Shown here in pieces: positions 39,189-48,885 of a DNA stretch of 64,000 nucleotides. Position numbers and translations under genes: made by a program. Each line of letters opens with the position of its first letter. The first letter of the stretch is position 1. The stretch is taken from assembly GCF_028453695.1 (NCBI RefSeq), contig NC_135778.1, positions 29,749,214-29,813,213 on the forward strand. The letters are read 5' to 3'. The notes under the pieces were generated by a model. The model was not told where the DNA came from. It saw only the letters and a list, made by a program, of their open reading frames with translations, and did not search any database. Source of the stretch: Augochlora pura (Eukaryota; Arthropoda; Insecta; Hymenoptera; Halictidae).

Positions 39189-42100
39189 ACGCCGCCCCTT
39201 TCGGCGGAGTCGCCGGAGTTCGCAGAATCGTTGTCTGTAAGCAACATCTGTCTGGATTCTCCATTCGGATCGGCGAACGTTCCCGAAAAGTTCGCGAACC
39301 TCTGTGTCTCGCAGTTCCGCGTCTGTCTTCGAAATCGAATTCCGCGAGAACCGCCGCTGATAAAGGGAAACGGTTTCCGGATTTCCATCCGTCGCACCTT
39401 GCCCCGTAAGAACGCGGCACGGTCGTCGAATCGTCGAAATTTTTTTATAGAAAGAATCGATGGTTTTTCGTCACGAATCGTGTACGCGCCCCGTTTGGAC
39501 TCCCTCGTTTAATTCGCGTTTGGACGCGTTTCATTTTCGCCGGTATTTCCGCCGATATTGAAACACGATCGCGCCAAGGACTCTGAAAATAGAGCTCCGT
39601 ACACCGGTCGACGCCATTTTAATGCAATGAAATGCGAACGGTGAACCGCGGCCGGCACAAACATCTTTTGAAAAGCCCTCCGCGCCGACGAAATCATTAA
39701 CGAACAAATTCAATGGCGGATGGAAAATGCTCGCTGGAACAGGGGGTGGAGAGGAAACGCTCGCTTACCGCGAACCACCGTTAATCTCCTGCGATAGAAA
39801 ATATTTTATTCATCCGGATGAAAAATCGATTAGCAACGGGGAACCGAAAACAGTGGCGTGTCGCGGCCGGACGAAAGAATTCGCCGGGAAAACGAGCACT
39901 GCGAAATCAACGGACCGCGATTCCGTTTAACAGAGATGTAAATTATGGGACAATCTCGGTGCAAAATTGATCGCGATGCATGAGATCGTTACGCGGGTAC
40001 CCGTGTGAAATAATTGTAAAAGATAAAATCTTTAGACAGATGTTCGTATTAAATGGTTACAAGATGTAACGTCTATTACAAAATAATTACAAAATCTATG
40101 ATTTATTATACATATAACACTGTGAACAAAAAGTAAGGTAAATTTGTTTATAAAATGTGAATTCTTTATTTATTAATTGTAATATATGTAATTCTGTAAT
40201 TATTTATCTAGTATATATATATGAGATTTATTTTATCAATAAATGTTCCCCCGGGCTTACATGGAATACCCGAGGGTAATTACAACTCTGCCGCCTTGCG
40301 CGGGGGCTCAATATAAAAAATAAATAAATTAATAAAAAAAAGGTAACAAATGTATATAATAGAATTAGACTACGTATACTACAATATATACAATCTCTGT
40401 ATAAAATAATTACGGAACATAGAATCTTTACGCACAGATGACGCTTTCGTGCACTGCGAACGTCGCTTACGAGATTCCTGTAGCACTGAATGCGCGAAAA
40501 ATTATATATTGATAATTTCCAGTTCATTAAATCGTGCTATAGTCACCGTTTGGAATTGCTCGTTTATGGGATGAATAGAGCGCGCGCGGTCCAATTAGAA
40601 GCGATAGCATTGGAATGTTTTATCGGATTGAAATGTAAAAGTGTAAATTGATGGAATCGGGGGCGAGCAAACATAAGGACGGAGGAAGTGATTGAGGGCC
40701 GGCAAGAGGGAAATGATAAGGTAAGGGATAGCGTCGAGAGGAATCGCATGAGCGCCGCTTGCCTTCAATGGGATTGGCAGCATCAATGCCAATTAATTAG
40801 GCGGTAAACTCCTGGCGGTCGACGGCCGGCGAGTAATTTCATTAGTCCTTGTTGCTTGTCGAGGGCCGTTGAATAAATAAGGTCCTGTTTTCACCGTGAA
40901 TACCGTCGTCCGGCGTTTCGGTAACGATTCCGGCCCGGGTCACTCCCCTAATCGCCCTATCTGCCTCCAAGATGCTCCCGAAAGTTAGGCTAGGTCTGTC
41001 CTGAACCTCCTGCGACGACGATCGCTCTCGCGAGACTGATATTTCTGTGGCTCCTTTGATCGAACGCGAATAATCGCGGTGGTCGCGAGACAATCGGCGT
41101 GATTTGTTAATTGACCGTCTGTTTGATGCGTTTAATGGAGGAACGATTAGGTGAAATCAGCGGGAGAGCAGACACGTTTTTATCTCGTTTCGGTTCTTTG
41201 TAAATGGTTAAGATGATTTTTATTTTGCATAATAATCCGCTGGCTATTTTTTAACGATTGACTTGCCGTTCTTATGGTATTTTATGCCAGTAAACAATAG
41301 AGAATTTTTTTTTGATACCGATGTTTTAGAAAACTGTAAAATTCCTTGAGATTCTAAAGGATAACTTCGCGAACACCTTATGTTGCATTCCTGTTGGACG
41401 TTTTTATCTTAATTTAGCTTAAATTAAAGGTGCAAGTGTGTATTTTAAGATAGGATAGACTAGATTGAAAAATAATAGCGAAGTCATTTTGAAAAATCAA
41501 TAAATTCCAGCACCTGCTTCAAGGAAAAATTCGTCGATTTTAAAGGGTGACTTCGTATCCACCTTAAGTTGCATTCCTGTGGGACGTTTTCAATTTAAAT
41601 TAGCTCAAATTAAAGCTAAAAGTGGGCCTTTTAAGATAGGATAGACTACCTTAAAAAAGAATGTCGAAATCATTTTAAGAAATCCAAAAATCCCGACTTC
41701 TGTCTCGAGGAAAAATAGCTCGATTTTAAAGGGATGTTATTGCGATCAAATGAAAGCTGGAACATTCAATTTAAAGATAGCATAGATTAAATTAAATGAG
41801 GATAACGGCATCGTTTAAAAAAGTCCAAGAGTCTCGACCCTTGCAGTGATGGGAAATGTCTCGGTTTTAAGGGGCGACTTCGAGCGTATTTCAATGTGTA
41901 TTCCCGAGCGAATTGTTTAATGGTATTGCGCTCGAATTATAGCTGAAAACTTCTACATTAAACCATGGGAAATTACATTATAAAAGAGTCGCCACATCAT
42001 TTTGCGTTTCCGTGATTCACTGTGCCAAATTATCTAACACGGACCGGGAACATCGGGGGCCGTTCTGCGACCGTGGATTTGGCTTTAGAGCCACGAAAAG

Positions 42101-45100
42101 CCACTGTATCGGGCGGCAACAGCTCCGATGGACGTAATTCATGCTTATATGTATCGTTACTCGCGCGACGTCTCCATTGTCCCACGGAAATAATGCCGAC
42201 CCTATCGCGTCCGCGCCACGAATATTGCCGGGACAATCGGCCAAACAGTAGACTTAACGTTTTCGTTCGTCCTGGCGCCGCCGCGTAAAGCCGCCCTCAT
42301 AACTACGGACCGTCTGCTGCAACAACCAAAAACGAAGCTAATTTAATTCTTTGAAAAAAAAAAGAAAAGGAAAAAGAAAGATACACTTTCGTCAAGCTAC
42401 TCTTCTTTCTGAAACGTGTTTTTGTTGGTCGTTTCTTTAAGGGTCATTAGTACCGACCGAAATCATTTATTTTATCGGTCCCCGATAAATCACTGTGCAC
42501 TCACGGCCTCCCTTACAAAGTTTCGCCTCGCGAAACCTCATCAATTTCGCCGGCTGCGCCGAAGGGGCGAACTAAAAAGAATTATTCGACGTAAACGAGT
42601 TAATTCTTCTTAGCCCGAGCATTCCGGAAATGCGGAGCCCTTGCTTAACCTCCTACCCTGGGTCAATCCTGACCCGCCAGCAGCAGCCGGTTACAGGTTT
42701 TATCTTCCGGCTGCATCGACATAAGATACAGCGTGGCTTAATTTCTCGCGTATTAATTTTCACCCTTATTTGTCATTTTTTGTTGAAAAGCGTTGCTCGC
42801 GATTCACATTTTCGTTTCTAATTCAAAATCTTCGTTCTTGATGTCTACTGTAAAATATTCTACCCAATTATGATTCGCTATTCTCGCCGATAACGTTGAT
42901 TCGTAATTCCGGCTCTCGGCTTCTCTTCTTAATTTTCATTTGTCCTAGGATGCAACCGGACTGTCAGAAACTCCGTCGGCTGGATACGATGGACGGGACG
43001 CATGGGGAGGTGTGTCGTCAGGATCCGGGCAACCCTTAGGGATCCGCAGGTTAATTGAAATGCTCGAATCTCCGGCGCGCCATTAAACGGTCAAACATAT
43101 GTAATAAAAATTGGAATTCGTTGCAGGTGATCGAGCTGAAGGTACGCAGACTGCAGGTCGGTTTTCTGAAGGACGCGAAATGCGAGGGCGCTTACATTCA
43201 ATTCTCCGAGGACACCGACGAGCTCGAGGACGAGTCTGGACGCTACTGCGGCCATGTGACCGGCAACGTAACCAGGTAGACCGTTCTAACCAGCGTAACC
43301 CCGTAGTCATTTCCAAAATTCGTTCCGTCCTGCAGGAATTAATGAATTCGCTGGTTCCGCGGCTGGTAATCGCGGCGTAAACCAGATCTGCAGAGAAATT
43401 CCGCAGTCATTAAGGAAAAATAATTAACCCGGGCAATTACAATATTTACAGTATGCTGTATAAACCGTGCTTGTTTACCTTCGGTAGTTAATGGATTAAA
43501 CAGGTGCCAGGCGTTCGGAACACAGCACTTCCAAGCCGCTTATGAACGTGCATTTAATGTGTGTAGATGCTGGCCAGCCCGATAAACCCATCATTTTGGT
43601 TTGCTTTAATTTCAATTTGCTCGGAGCTGCCAGGTATTCACCGGCGCGCAAACAAGTACCGTTCCCAGAGCTCCATTACATCCCTGAAAAGCTTCCATCG
43701 AAATTAGATCGAACCGCGAAAGGGGGTTGGGGGGTGGGGTGGGTAGAGGGAGAGTTCAACAAGCAATAATTATGAATGCACGCGGGCAGCGGATATAAAC
43801 GATTCAAATTCGCAGATTGTTCCTGAGGAAGGGACCCAATCTAACCATAACGATGGACTCGGACGCGAAGTTCGCGGCCGAGAACCCGGTGATGTTCTCG
43901 GCCCAGTTCTCGATCCTCCCGACGCAGCTTGCCATCGAACGGCACCGAGGTTTCTCCCCGTCGACGTCCTCGGCTTGTCCCCTGGAATGCGCGGTTCGAA
44001 AGGACAGACGAACCTGCAAGCTGTCGTCTCCGGGTTACCCGGGCGTCTACCCTCGCGGAATCAGGTGCAGGATCGCCCTAGAATCGGGCATGGGTCGGTT
44101 CCGAATAGGGGGCCAGCCGGAGGACCTGTTCGACTTGATGAACCGCACGTCTCAGGACGGCTGTCAAACGGAGAACTGCGAGGAGCACGTAGAGATCGTG
44201 GCGGAGGCAAGGAAGACGAGGGTCTCCAGGTCATCCGGAGGCTATCTGTCGGGAACGGAGCCAGTCAGACGGCCGAGGAGCCCCGACCAGGAGGAGGAGC
44301 TCGAATTTATCATCGGGCAAACGTCGCGCAAGCTCAGGAGAGGCAGAAATAATCGGCGGAGGCAGAAGAAGGCGAAGAAGGAGGCCGCCGGATCAAAGGC
44401 TTCGCTCAATTCCCGTGGCAAAGGGGATGTCGAGGACGTACGGACGTCTGTGGAGGACGCGGCCCTCGGTAGGCTAGGCTCCAGGCTAGGCTCCGGCTAT
44501 CGCGATCAAGATGCTCGGTCGGTAACTGTCCAGAAACGACTCCGTCACCCGCAGCGCGTCCATAAGAAGTCCATGGGCTCGATAAACCCCAGAAGGAACC
44601 CTTACGGGGATCCGCAGGATGTGTCCGACGTGAAGATCCTACCTGATGGAACGCACGAAACTGCTAGGAGGAGGGTCAGCCAGGAGAAAGTCGGTAGCTT
44701 GCAGGTGAGAGGATTTTGTCAGACATCGGACACCTAGGGAAAAACAAGTGAAATTAAATGAACCCGAAGCAATGATTTAGATGAGTTTTTGGATATGTTC
44801 TTGTAGGGTTATTTCTATGCAACTTAGCTCAAATCGAAGCTAAAAGTGTCTACTTTAACATAGAGTAGATACTTATTTTCTACACTTTTTATTTTCTATA
44901 TTTTTTTTTTATAAAAAAGAAAACGCGAAACGATTTGTTACACAACCCAATGAAAAAGAGACGATAGGAGGTTTTACTCTTTTATATAAATCAATCAACC
45001 AACTCTTTTCTGTTTTCTCACGAGATTCCCGAATACCGATACGTCAGGAGAGGCCGCATGCAAGAGAAATTAGGCAGCACCAGCTGCGTAGGCGACTACC

Positions 45101-46162
45101 TCTCTCTCCAAGAGAACGTGGACGGCAAAGTCCTCGAGATCTCCAAGTTCTGCGGCGAGGGTCACATACCGCGGATCCTGTCCCGCGGCAAGAACGTGAT
45201 CATCGAGTTCTTCGCCGAAGAAGACGGCACTACCATGCACGACGGCTTCCAATTGTCGCTTCAAGAAACCGAGGAGCCAGCTGGCGTCAAGCACGACAAG
45301 GACTGCGAGTTCGTATATAGAAGCACCGAGCGCACACGGGAGAACATTAAATCCTTGCAGAGCTGGTACCCACCGAACACGCTCTGCAGCTATAAGTTCA
45401 TCGGGAGAGCTTCTGAAAAGATCTCTATCCACATGAAGATTATCAGGAACGAACCGGAACAGGACTACATTGCTCAGAGACAGAATTTCTCAGTGAACTA
45501 CTGCACTGGCAATGAAATTGCTGTCTATAATGGCATACAGGTAATTGGGTAGCTGAACTCAAGCACCTAAAATAGAAATATACGATTGGATTAAAGATTT
45601 TTATGCAGATTAAAGTCCTTTAATCTTTATAACGTTTCAAATTTTAACTAACTAATTTTGCCATAAATAAAAGGAGTTTACAGTCTAGTAAAGATACTGC
45701 ATTTTTCAGGCAAACAACAGCGTTCTCATGTGGTCTTACTGCGACGTGTCCCATCAGGATATCAACAACATTCAGGTCCCCTTAACATCGACTGGCAAGG
45801 AGCTGTTAATTCAGTACTATAGTGCGAAAGGTTCGTACGATGGCCAAGAGTTTATCTACACCATATCCTACAGGTTCATCAAGAAACCCCAGAACTCGAC
45901 GACCAGGAGACAAGTCCAGGACGATGTGAAGCTTATCTCTCTGAGGCCGGTGAACTTCTCGGCCCTTAACCTGAACGAAAGCGAGAACTGCAACTGCGAC
46001 TTCGGGGACAGAATAGGCAGTTTCAAGAACTGGTTCATGGTGCTGGTAGTTCTTGGCATTGTTTCTTTCCTCGGGGCTGTTCTCACGATCATCGCGCTGC
46101 TCGCCAAGTGCATCAAGATGCGATCCGTGGAAAAGAAGCTTCTCCAGACCCCGAAGCTGTGA
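31849..46162 (+). CDS. CUB-domain type I membrane protein, suppressor of lurcher protein 1 (SOL-1)-like
   Basis: Joined coding exons: 31849-31933, 42949-43049, 43127-43275, 43816-44704, 45025-45540, 45710-46162. All introns are GT-AG and all phases agree, giving about 730 residues. Order of parts: signal peptide (1-23); CUB1 (cysteines 30, 50, 81, 103; about 30-147); CUB2 (cysteines 179, 196, 429, 451), split by a charged insert at about 240-420; CUB3 (cysteines 502, 529, 568, 591); a membrane helix at about 688-712; and an 18-residue basic tail. It should sit in the plasma membrane with the CUB domains outside. Having only CUB domains, no protease, LDLa or EGF unit, fits SOL-1, the accessory subunit that modulates AMPA/kainate-type glutamate receptors in nematodes and flies. 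C. elegans SOL-1 has four CUB domains, so three here may be a lineage difference or a missed exon. The gene architecture is seen directly; the family name is inference. Confidence 0.75.
32950..33230 (+). repeat. Tandem duplication, period ~167
   Basis: GATAACAACAGCG near 32982 and GACAACGTCCG near 33149 start copies that share a TTGTAAAAATTT or TTATAAAAATTTCAC block. The same family as 29640-29940, about 3 kb upstream. Confidence 0.4.
34080..34640 (+). repeat. Tandem array, period ~172-183, family A
   Basis: TTATTGCACTTTGAATGCAC-like blocks start at 34128, 34300 and 34483, each preceded by CCC(C)TTTCAAATGAYACC-like sequence and followed by GGAAATGAAATATG-like sequence and TTTAAACATGGCTAACGAGTT. 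The family recurs at 38080-38720. Confidence 0.6.
36560..36990 (+). repeat. Tandem array, period ~171-191
   Basis: TATGGTGTCGTCGTAAA at 36566, TATGGCGTGGTCGTAAA at 36757 and TAGGGTGTCGTTTTGAA at 36928. The units share CACGGTG.TC.G.GACC-like, CCCCATGCA and GGGAATCGG blocks. About 2.4 copies. Confidence 0.6.
38080..38720 (+). repeat. Tandem array, period ~182-184, family A again
   Basis: TTACTGCACTTTGA-like blocks start at 38112, 38294, 38478 and 38662 (periods 182, 184, 184). Units share AAGTCTYYCCTTTRAAAYGACAC, TACGATTTTTT and the TTTAAACATCGCTAGCG block. This matches the array at 34080-34640 in order and wording, so the two arrays are paralogous. Confidence 0.65.
39149..39188 (+). repeat. 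Poly-C tract (40 C)
   Basis: An uninterrupted run of 40 C followed by ACGCCGCCCC. It creates false polyproline and polyglycine frames on the two strands. The length is probably unreliable. Confidence 0.97.
41330..41960 (+). repeat. Tandem array, period ~186, with dispersed relatives
   Basis: GTTGCATTCCTGT starts at 41382 and 41568, and TTTTAAGATAGGATAGACTA recurs 186 bases apart. Two further, shorter and more diverged units follow to about 41960. Each contains TTAGCTCAAATTAAAGCT or a variant. The same block appears at 44821-44866, 47699-47740 and 47886-47930, outside this array. Confidence 0.6.
42949..43049 (+). CDS. Exon 2 of the CUB gene: first half of CUB1
   Basis: The acceptor is TGTCCTAG|GA and the donor CCGCAG|GTTAAT. 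It completes Gly29 and adds 33 codons, with Cys30 and Cys50 as the first disulphide pair of CUB1. An earlier donor-like GTGTGT at 43013 would put a TGA at the next exon, so the longer exon is chosen. An NRT glycosylation site lies at residue 31. Confidence 0.65.
43127..43275 (+). CDS. Exon 3 of the CUB gene: middle of CUB1
   Basis: The acceptor is TTGCAG|GTG and the donor AACCAG|GTAGAC. Phase is 0 in and 2 out. It encodes the conserved CUB pattern with Cys81 (KCEGAYIQF) and Cys103 (GRYCGHV), and an acidic DTDELEDE loop between them, where many CUB domains bind calcium. Reading on past the donor meets TAG, which supports the splice. Confidence 0.75.
43276..43815 (+). other. Intron 3 of the CUB gene
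   Basis: A 540-base intron starting GTAGAC and ending TTCGCAG. Nothing else is recognised apart from a short G/T-rich run near 43725-43745. The 76-base intron 2 (43050-43126) is also plain. Confidence 0.7.
43816..44704 (+). CDS. Exon 4 of the CUB gene: end of CUB1, start of CUB2 and charged insert
   Basis: The acceptor is TTCGCAG|A and the donor TTGCAG|GTGAGA. It starts with the CUB1 end (NLTITMDSD and FSAQFSILP), then a linker with Cys166 and Cys170, then CUB2 from Cys179 (CKLSSPGYPGVYPRGIRC, second Cys196). From about residue 240 to the exon end it turns into a low-complexity stretch rich in Arg, Lys, Gly and Ser, with the cluster RKLRRGRNNRRRQKKAKK at about 283-300. Other CUB domains have roughly 25-35 residues where this one has 233 between its second and third cysteines. 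It could be retained intron-like sequence, but it stays open and in phase for the full length. Confidence 0.75.
44705..45024 (+). other. Intron 4 of the CUB gene
   Basis: A 320-base intron with donor GTGAGA and a long pyrimidine tract before the acceptor, which reads CACGAG rather than the usual CAG or TAG. It contains one dispersed copy (44821-44866) of the TTAGCTCAAATTAAAGCT repeat. Confidence 0.6.
45025..45540 (+). CDS. Exon 5 of the CUB gene: end of CUB2, most of CUB3
   Basis: Phase is 0 at both ends and the donor reads ATACAG|GTAATT. It holds CUB2's second cysteine pair (429 and 451, with FCGEGHIPRILSRGKNVIIEF following the CUB consensus) and closes CUB2 with GFQLSLQE. CUB3 begins at Cys502, with Cys529 (LCSYKFIG) and Cys568 (NYCTGNEIAVYNG). 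The start is uncertain by a few codons because the acceptor is a GAG. Confidence 0.8.
45710..46162 (+). CDS. Exon 6 of the CUB gene: end of CUB3, membrane helix, tail
   Basis: The acceptor is TTTTTCAG|G. It encodes Cys591, the last strands of CUB3 (GKELLIQYYSAKG, EFIYTISYRF), and a juxtamembrane stretch with a CNCDFGD motif. Next comes the hydrophobic helix WFMVLVVLGIVSFLGAVLT and following residues, then a basic tail ending LLQTPKL and TGA at 46160-46162. The short tail has no obvious signalling motif. Confidence 0.85.
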   Translation, partial: ANNSVLMWSYCDVSHQDINNIQVPLTSTGKELLIQYYSAKGSYDGQEFIYTISYRFIKKPQNSTTRRQVQDDVKLISLRPVNFSALNLNESENCNCDFGDRIGSFKNWFMVLVVLGIVSFLGAVLTIIALLAKCIKMRSVEKKLLQTPKL

Positions 46163-46985
46163 AATCAATCAAATCTTTTGTACAAATTTCTATTTATGAA
46201 TATAAAACGTTTTTACACCAGACGATCGGTATAGCTAGGAACCTAGAAGTTGTAAATATATGTACTTTCAGCTCAACATATCCAGTAGATGCTAAGGAAA
46301 TTGTACTGTTACGGTGATCGTGTGGTCTCGTTGCTAAAAGAATGAAATACACGATGCGAGATTAATATATGAAGAATATGCGTAGGATACGAATGAATTA
46401 TTATTAAAAATCGCGGCTAGGTGTCCACTTATCACGCAAGGAATAGATCTGACTGATTTTGGCGAATGGTTCGCAACATTGCGTGGACCAATGTCTTCCG
46501 CGTTAACGTGGAACAAATTCGTTGTATAACATCGAACAGGTTTCCAAACGAATTAACGATTCATACAGAAACGCTCAAAAATATTTGATCACTTTTCAAT
46601 CGTCCCAACTCGAAAACGCGTCACCCTATACACCCCGATACCGGTGGTAATATCGTCAAACATTTTTGAGCGGGGGTGTTTCAAATTAATCATTTTTACG
46701 GATCAACAGCTTCGTTGCCAAATAATGATTTTAGCAAAATGTTCCTATGTAACTTGGTATTTGAAAGTTTTTCGTTTCCACGTCGTCGCTTGTACTCGTG
46801 TTACCCCCATGGATACATTTGTAACCGTGAAACGTATTTTTGTAAAAGAAACAGAAACGCAACTTGTAATGTGATAATAATCTGTATTTAATGGAATTCG
46901 TACGGTCGTCAATGATCGTACGACGATGTGTAACTGTTAAGCCAGGCGCTGACGGCTTATAATAAAATCAAATGTCGCTAATTGT
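46163..46985 (+). terminator. 3' UTR of the CUB gene with AATAAA
   Basis: There is no long frame after the stop. The canonical polyadenylation signal AATAAA is at 46961-46966, with a T-rich stretch after 46995. The UTR would be about 800 bases. The change to AT-rich sequence starts within it. Confidence 0.5.
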
Positions 46986-47312
46986 ACGTAATTAACTTGT
47001 TTTTATTCTAGCACTATTCTATGCAGAGAGGATTAATTTCTTTTTTAAGCATGCATACTTTTATTTTTCACTGCACGGGATCTATCCAGAAGATAGTTTT
47101 ACATAAAATTCCACATTTTCGTCAGTAGTGCAAGACAATAATCAATGCGATGTCGCCAAAATTATACAATAAATAATTGTTTGCATAAACGTACTTCAAG
47201 AACATATTTATATTGAACAGTAGATGATTGTTATTACGTTTGCCATGGTAGTTTCAAAACTAATATTTAAGTTAAAACAATTAAAAATTGAACGGAACTA
47301 TATCTCGCAAGC

Positions 47313-47618
47313 AGCACCTCTTTCGGCGAATTCTCGAATGTTTTCTCAATGCCGTACCGCGCCAATTGATATAGTGGCAAAACGCCCAAACTGTTGGGGA
47401 ACATGACCGACAGAATAAAAAAATAGCATGGCAGATAGCGCCTCTTGTTGTGAAACGGGAAAGCTTTTTCATGGGTACAAACAGCGCCAATTCGTCTAGT
47501 GGCACAACGCCCAAACTGTTGGGCAACGTGACCGACGGAGTATAAAATAGCATTGTAGACAGCACCTCTTATGGCGAAACGAGAAAGCTTTTTCATGAGT
47601 CCGTACAGTGTCAATTGG
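47313..47618 (+). repeat. 124-base tandem repeat, about 2.5 copies
   Basis: AGCACCTCTT or AGCGCCTCTT starts at 47313, 47437 and 47561, exactly 124 bases apart. Units share GAAAGCTTTTTCATG, CGCCAATT, TAGTGGCA.AACGCCCAAA, CTGTTGGG.AAC.TGACCGAC and AAAATAGCAT. Identity between units 2 and 3 is high. The minus-strand frames across it are by-products. Confidence 0.8.
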
Positions 47619-47630
47619 AGCAAAATTGGA

Positions 47631-47961
47631 GCTCATTTTCGAACTTGAACTTTGGGCGAGGATTCAATCACTTTTCCGTGGAGCGATTTGAACTTTAGGT
47701 AGTTTAAATTCAAGCTGAAAGTGTCTACTTTACGATGCCACAAGCTACATTACCGTGAAACGGCCTGGGATCTTTTATGATTTTTTAAATCAAACTATCG
47801 GTGGTATTGTGCCGTCTGGGGCTCATTTTGGAACTTGAACTTTGGACGAGGATTCGATCACTTTTCCGTGGAGCAATTTGTACTTTAGGTAGCTTAAATT
47901 CAAGCTGAAAGTGTCTACTTTACGATGCCACAAGCTACATTATCGCGAAACGGCCTCGGAC
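47631..47961 (+). repeat. 190-base tandem duplication
   Basis: GCTCATTTTCGAACTTGAAC at 47631 and GCTCATTTTGGAACTTGAAC at 47821. The copies agree almost base for base over GAGGATTC.ATCACTTTTCCG and TTCAAGCTGAAAGTGTCTAC up to GAAACGGCCT. They include the dispersed TTAGCTCAAATT-type block. Confidence 0.85.
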
Positions 47962-48364
47962 TTCCCGTAGCACCTTTAACGCCATAAATTACATACATTC
48001 AAACAACTTCGCACGCGACAAGAGGGTGTCGCCAAGTCAACAAAGGCACTGATTGGTACTATGCAGCAGTAGGTAAAACCCAATCAGTGCCCTTTTTACA
48101 TACCGAATTGCAAGTTCTCGCGGAACCCCGAAAAGGCAGAAACCCCCCCCCCCCCCCCCGCAGACGAATCCTAGTTCGACGACGATCGAGTCGAACGATT
48201 CATCTTCACTACTACTTGAGTCTGCAACCACGATCATGAGACGCGGCAGCGTCTCGCGCCAAGTGGTTGAGTTAGCGCGCGCGACGCTCCTAAGGATAAC
48301 TATCTTTGACTAGAACGGCCGAACATTTCAACTGCGATTTATTCTTTTCAACCGCATTGTATTT
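47947..48364 (+). repeat. 420-base block, copy 1 (ends at a gap)
   Basis: From GAAACGGCCTCGGACTTCCC to CCGCATTGTATTT, nearly identical to 48465-48885. It contains a 12-bp perfect hairpin, GGCACTGATTGG (48045-48056) with CCAATCAGTGCC (48080-48091). It also has a run of 17 C (48143-48159) and a short palindrome, GAGACGC..GCGTCTC. It is cut by the 100-N gap at 48365. Confidence 0.8.
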
Positions 48365-48464
48365 NNNNNNNNNNNNNNNNNNNNNNNNNNNNNNNNNNNN
48401 NNNNNNNNNNNNNNNNNNNNNNNNNNNNNNNNNNNNNNNNNNNNNNNNNNNNNNNNNNNNNNNN
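48365..48464. other. Assembly gap (100 N)
   Basis: Exactly 100 N, a gap of unknown true size, between two near-identical copies of the 420-base block. Confidence 0.98.
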
Positions 48465-48885
48465 GAAACGGCCTCGGACTTCCCGTAGCACCTTTAACGC
48501 CATAAATTACATACATTCAAACAACTTCGCACGCGACAAGAGGGTGTCGCCAAGTCAACAAAGGCACTGATTGGTACTATGCAGCAGTAGGTAAAACCCA
48601 ATCAGTGCCCTTTTTACATAACGAATTGCAAGTTCCCCCGGACCCCCAAAAAGGCAAAAACCCCCCCCCCCCCCCCCCCCGCAGACGAATCCTAGTTCGA
48701 CGACGAACGAGTCGAACGATTCATCTTCACTTCTACTTGAGTCTGCAACCACGATCATGAGACGCGGCAGCGTCTCGCGCCAAGTGGTTGAGTTAACGCG
48801 CGCGACGCTGCTAAGGATAACTATCTTTGACTAGAACAGCCGAACATTTCAACTGCGATTTATTCTTTTCAACCGCATTGTATTT
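48465..48885 (+). repeat. 420-base block, copy 2 (between two gaps)
   Basis: Begins directly at the end of one gap with the same bases as 47947 and ends at the next gap with the same bases as 48364. Differences from copy 1 are a few substitutions and the C-run length (20 against 17). Its abrupt edges at gaps make an assembly duplication plausible. Confidence 0.8.

Larger units (their letters stand above)
31934..42948 (+). other. Intron 1 of the CUB gene (about 11 kb)
   Basis: No coding exon is recognised inside. It contains the tandem duplications at 32950-33230, 34080-34640, 36560-36990, 38080-38720 and 41330-41960, a run of 40 C (39149-39188), and an AT-rich patch at 40020-40400. The 5' end reads GTAACA and the 3' end TGTCCTAG. 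An unseen small exon, such as another CUB half, cannot be excluded. Confidence 0.55.

Noticed and set aside
39069..39512. Polyproline and polyglycine frames across the poly-C tract
   Set aside because: Created by a homopolymer of 40 C, not a real repeat protein.
45070..45432. 120-codon minus-strand frame
   Set aside because: Antisense shadow of exon 5 of the CUB gene.
47281..47623. 118- and 94-codon minus-strand frames over the 124-base repeat
   Set aside because: The repeat length is not a multiple of three and the frames only reflect the repeated DNA. No protein motif.
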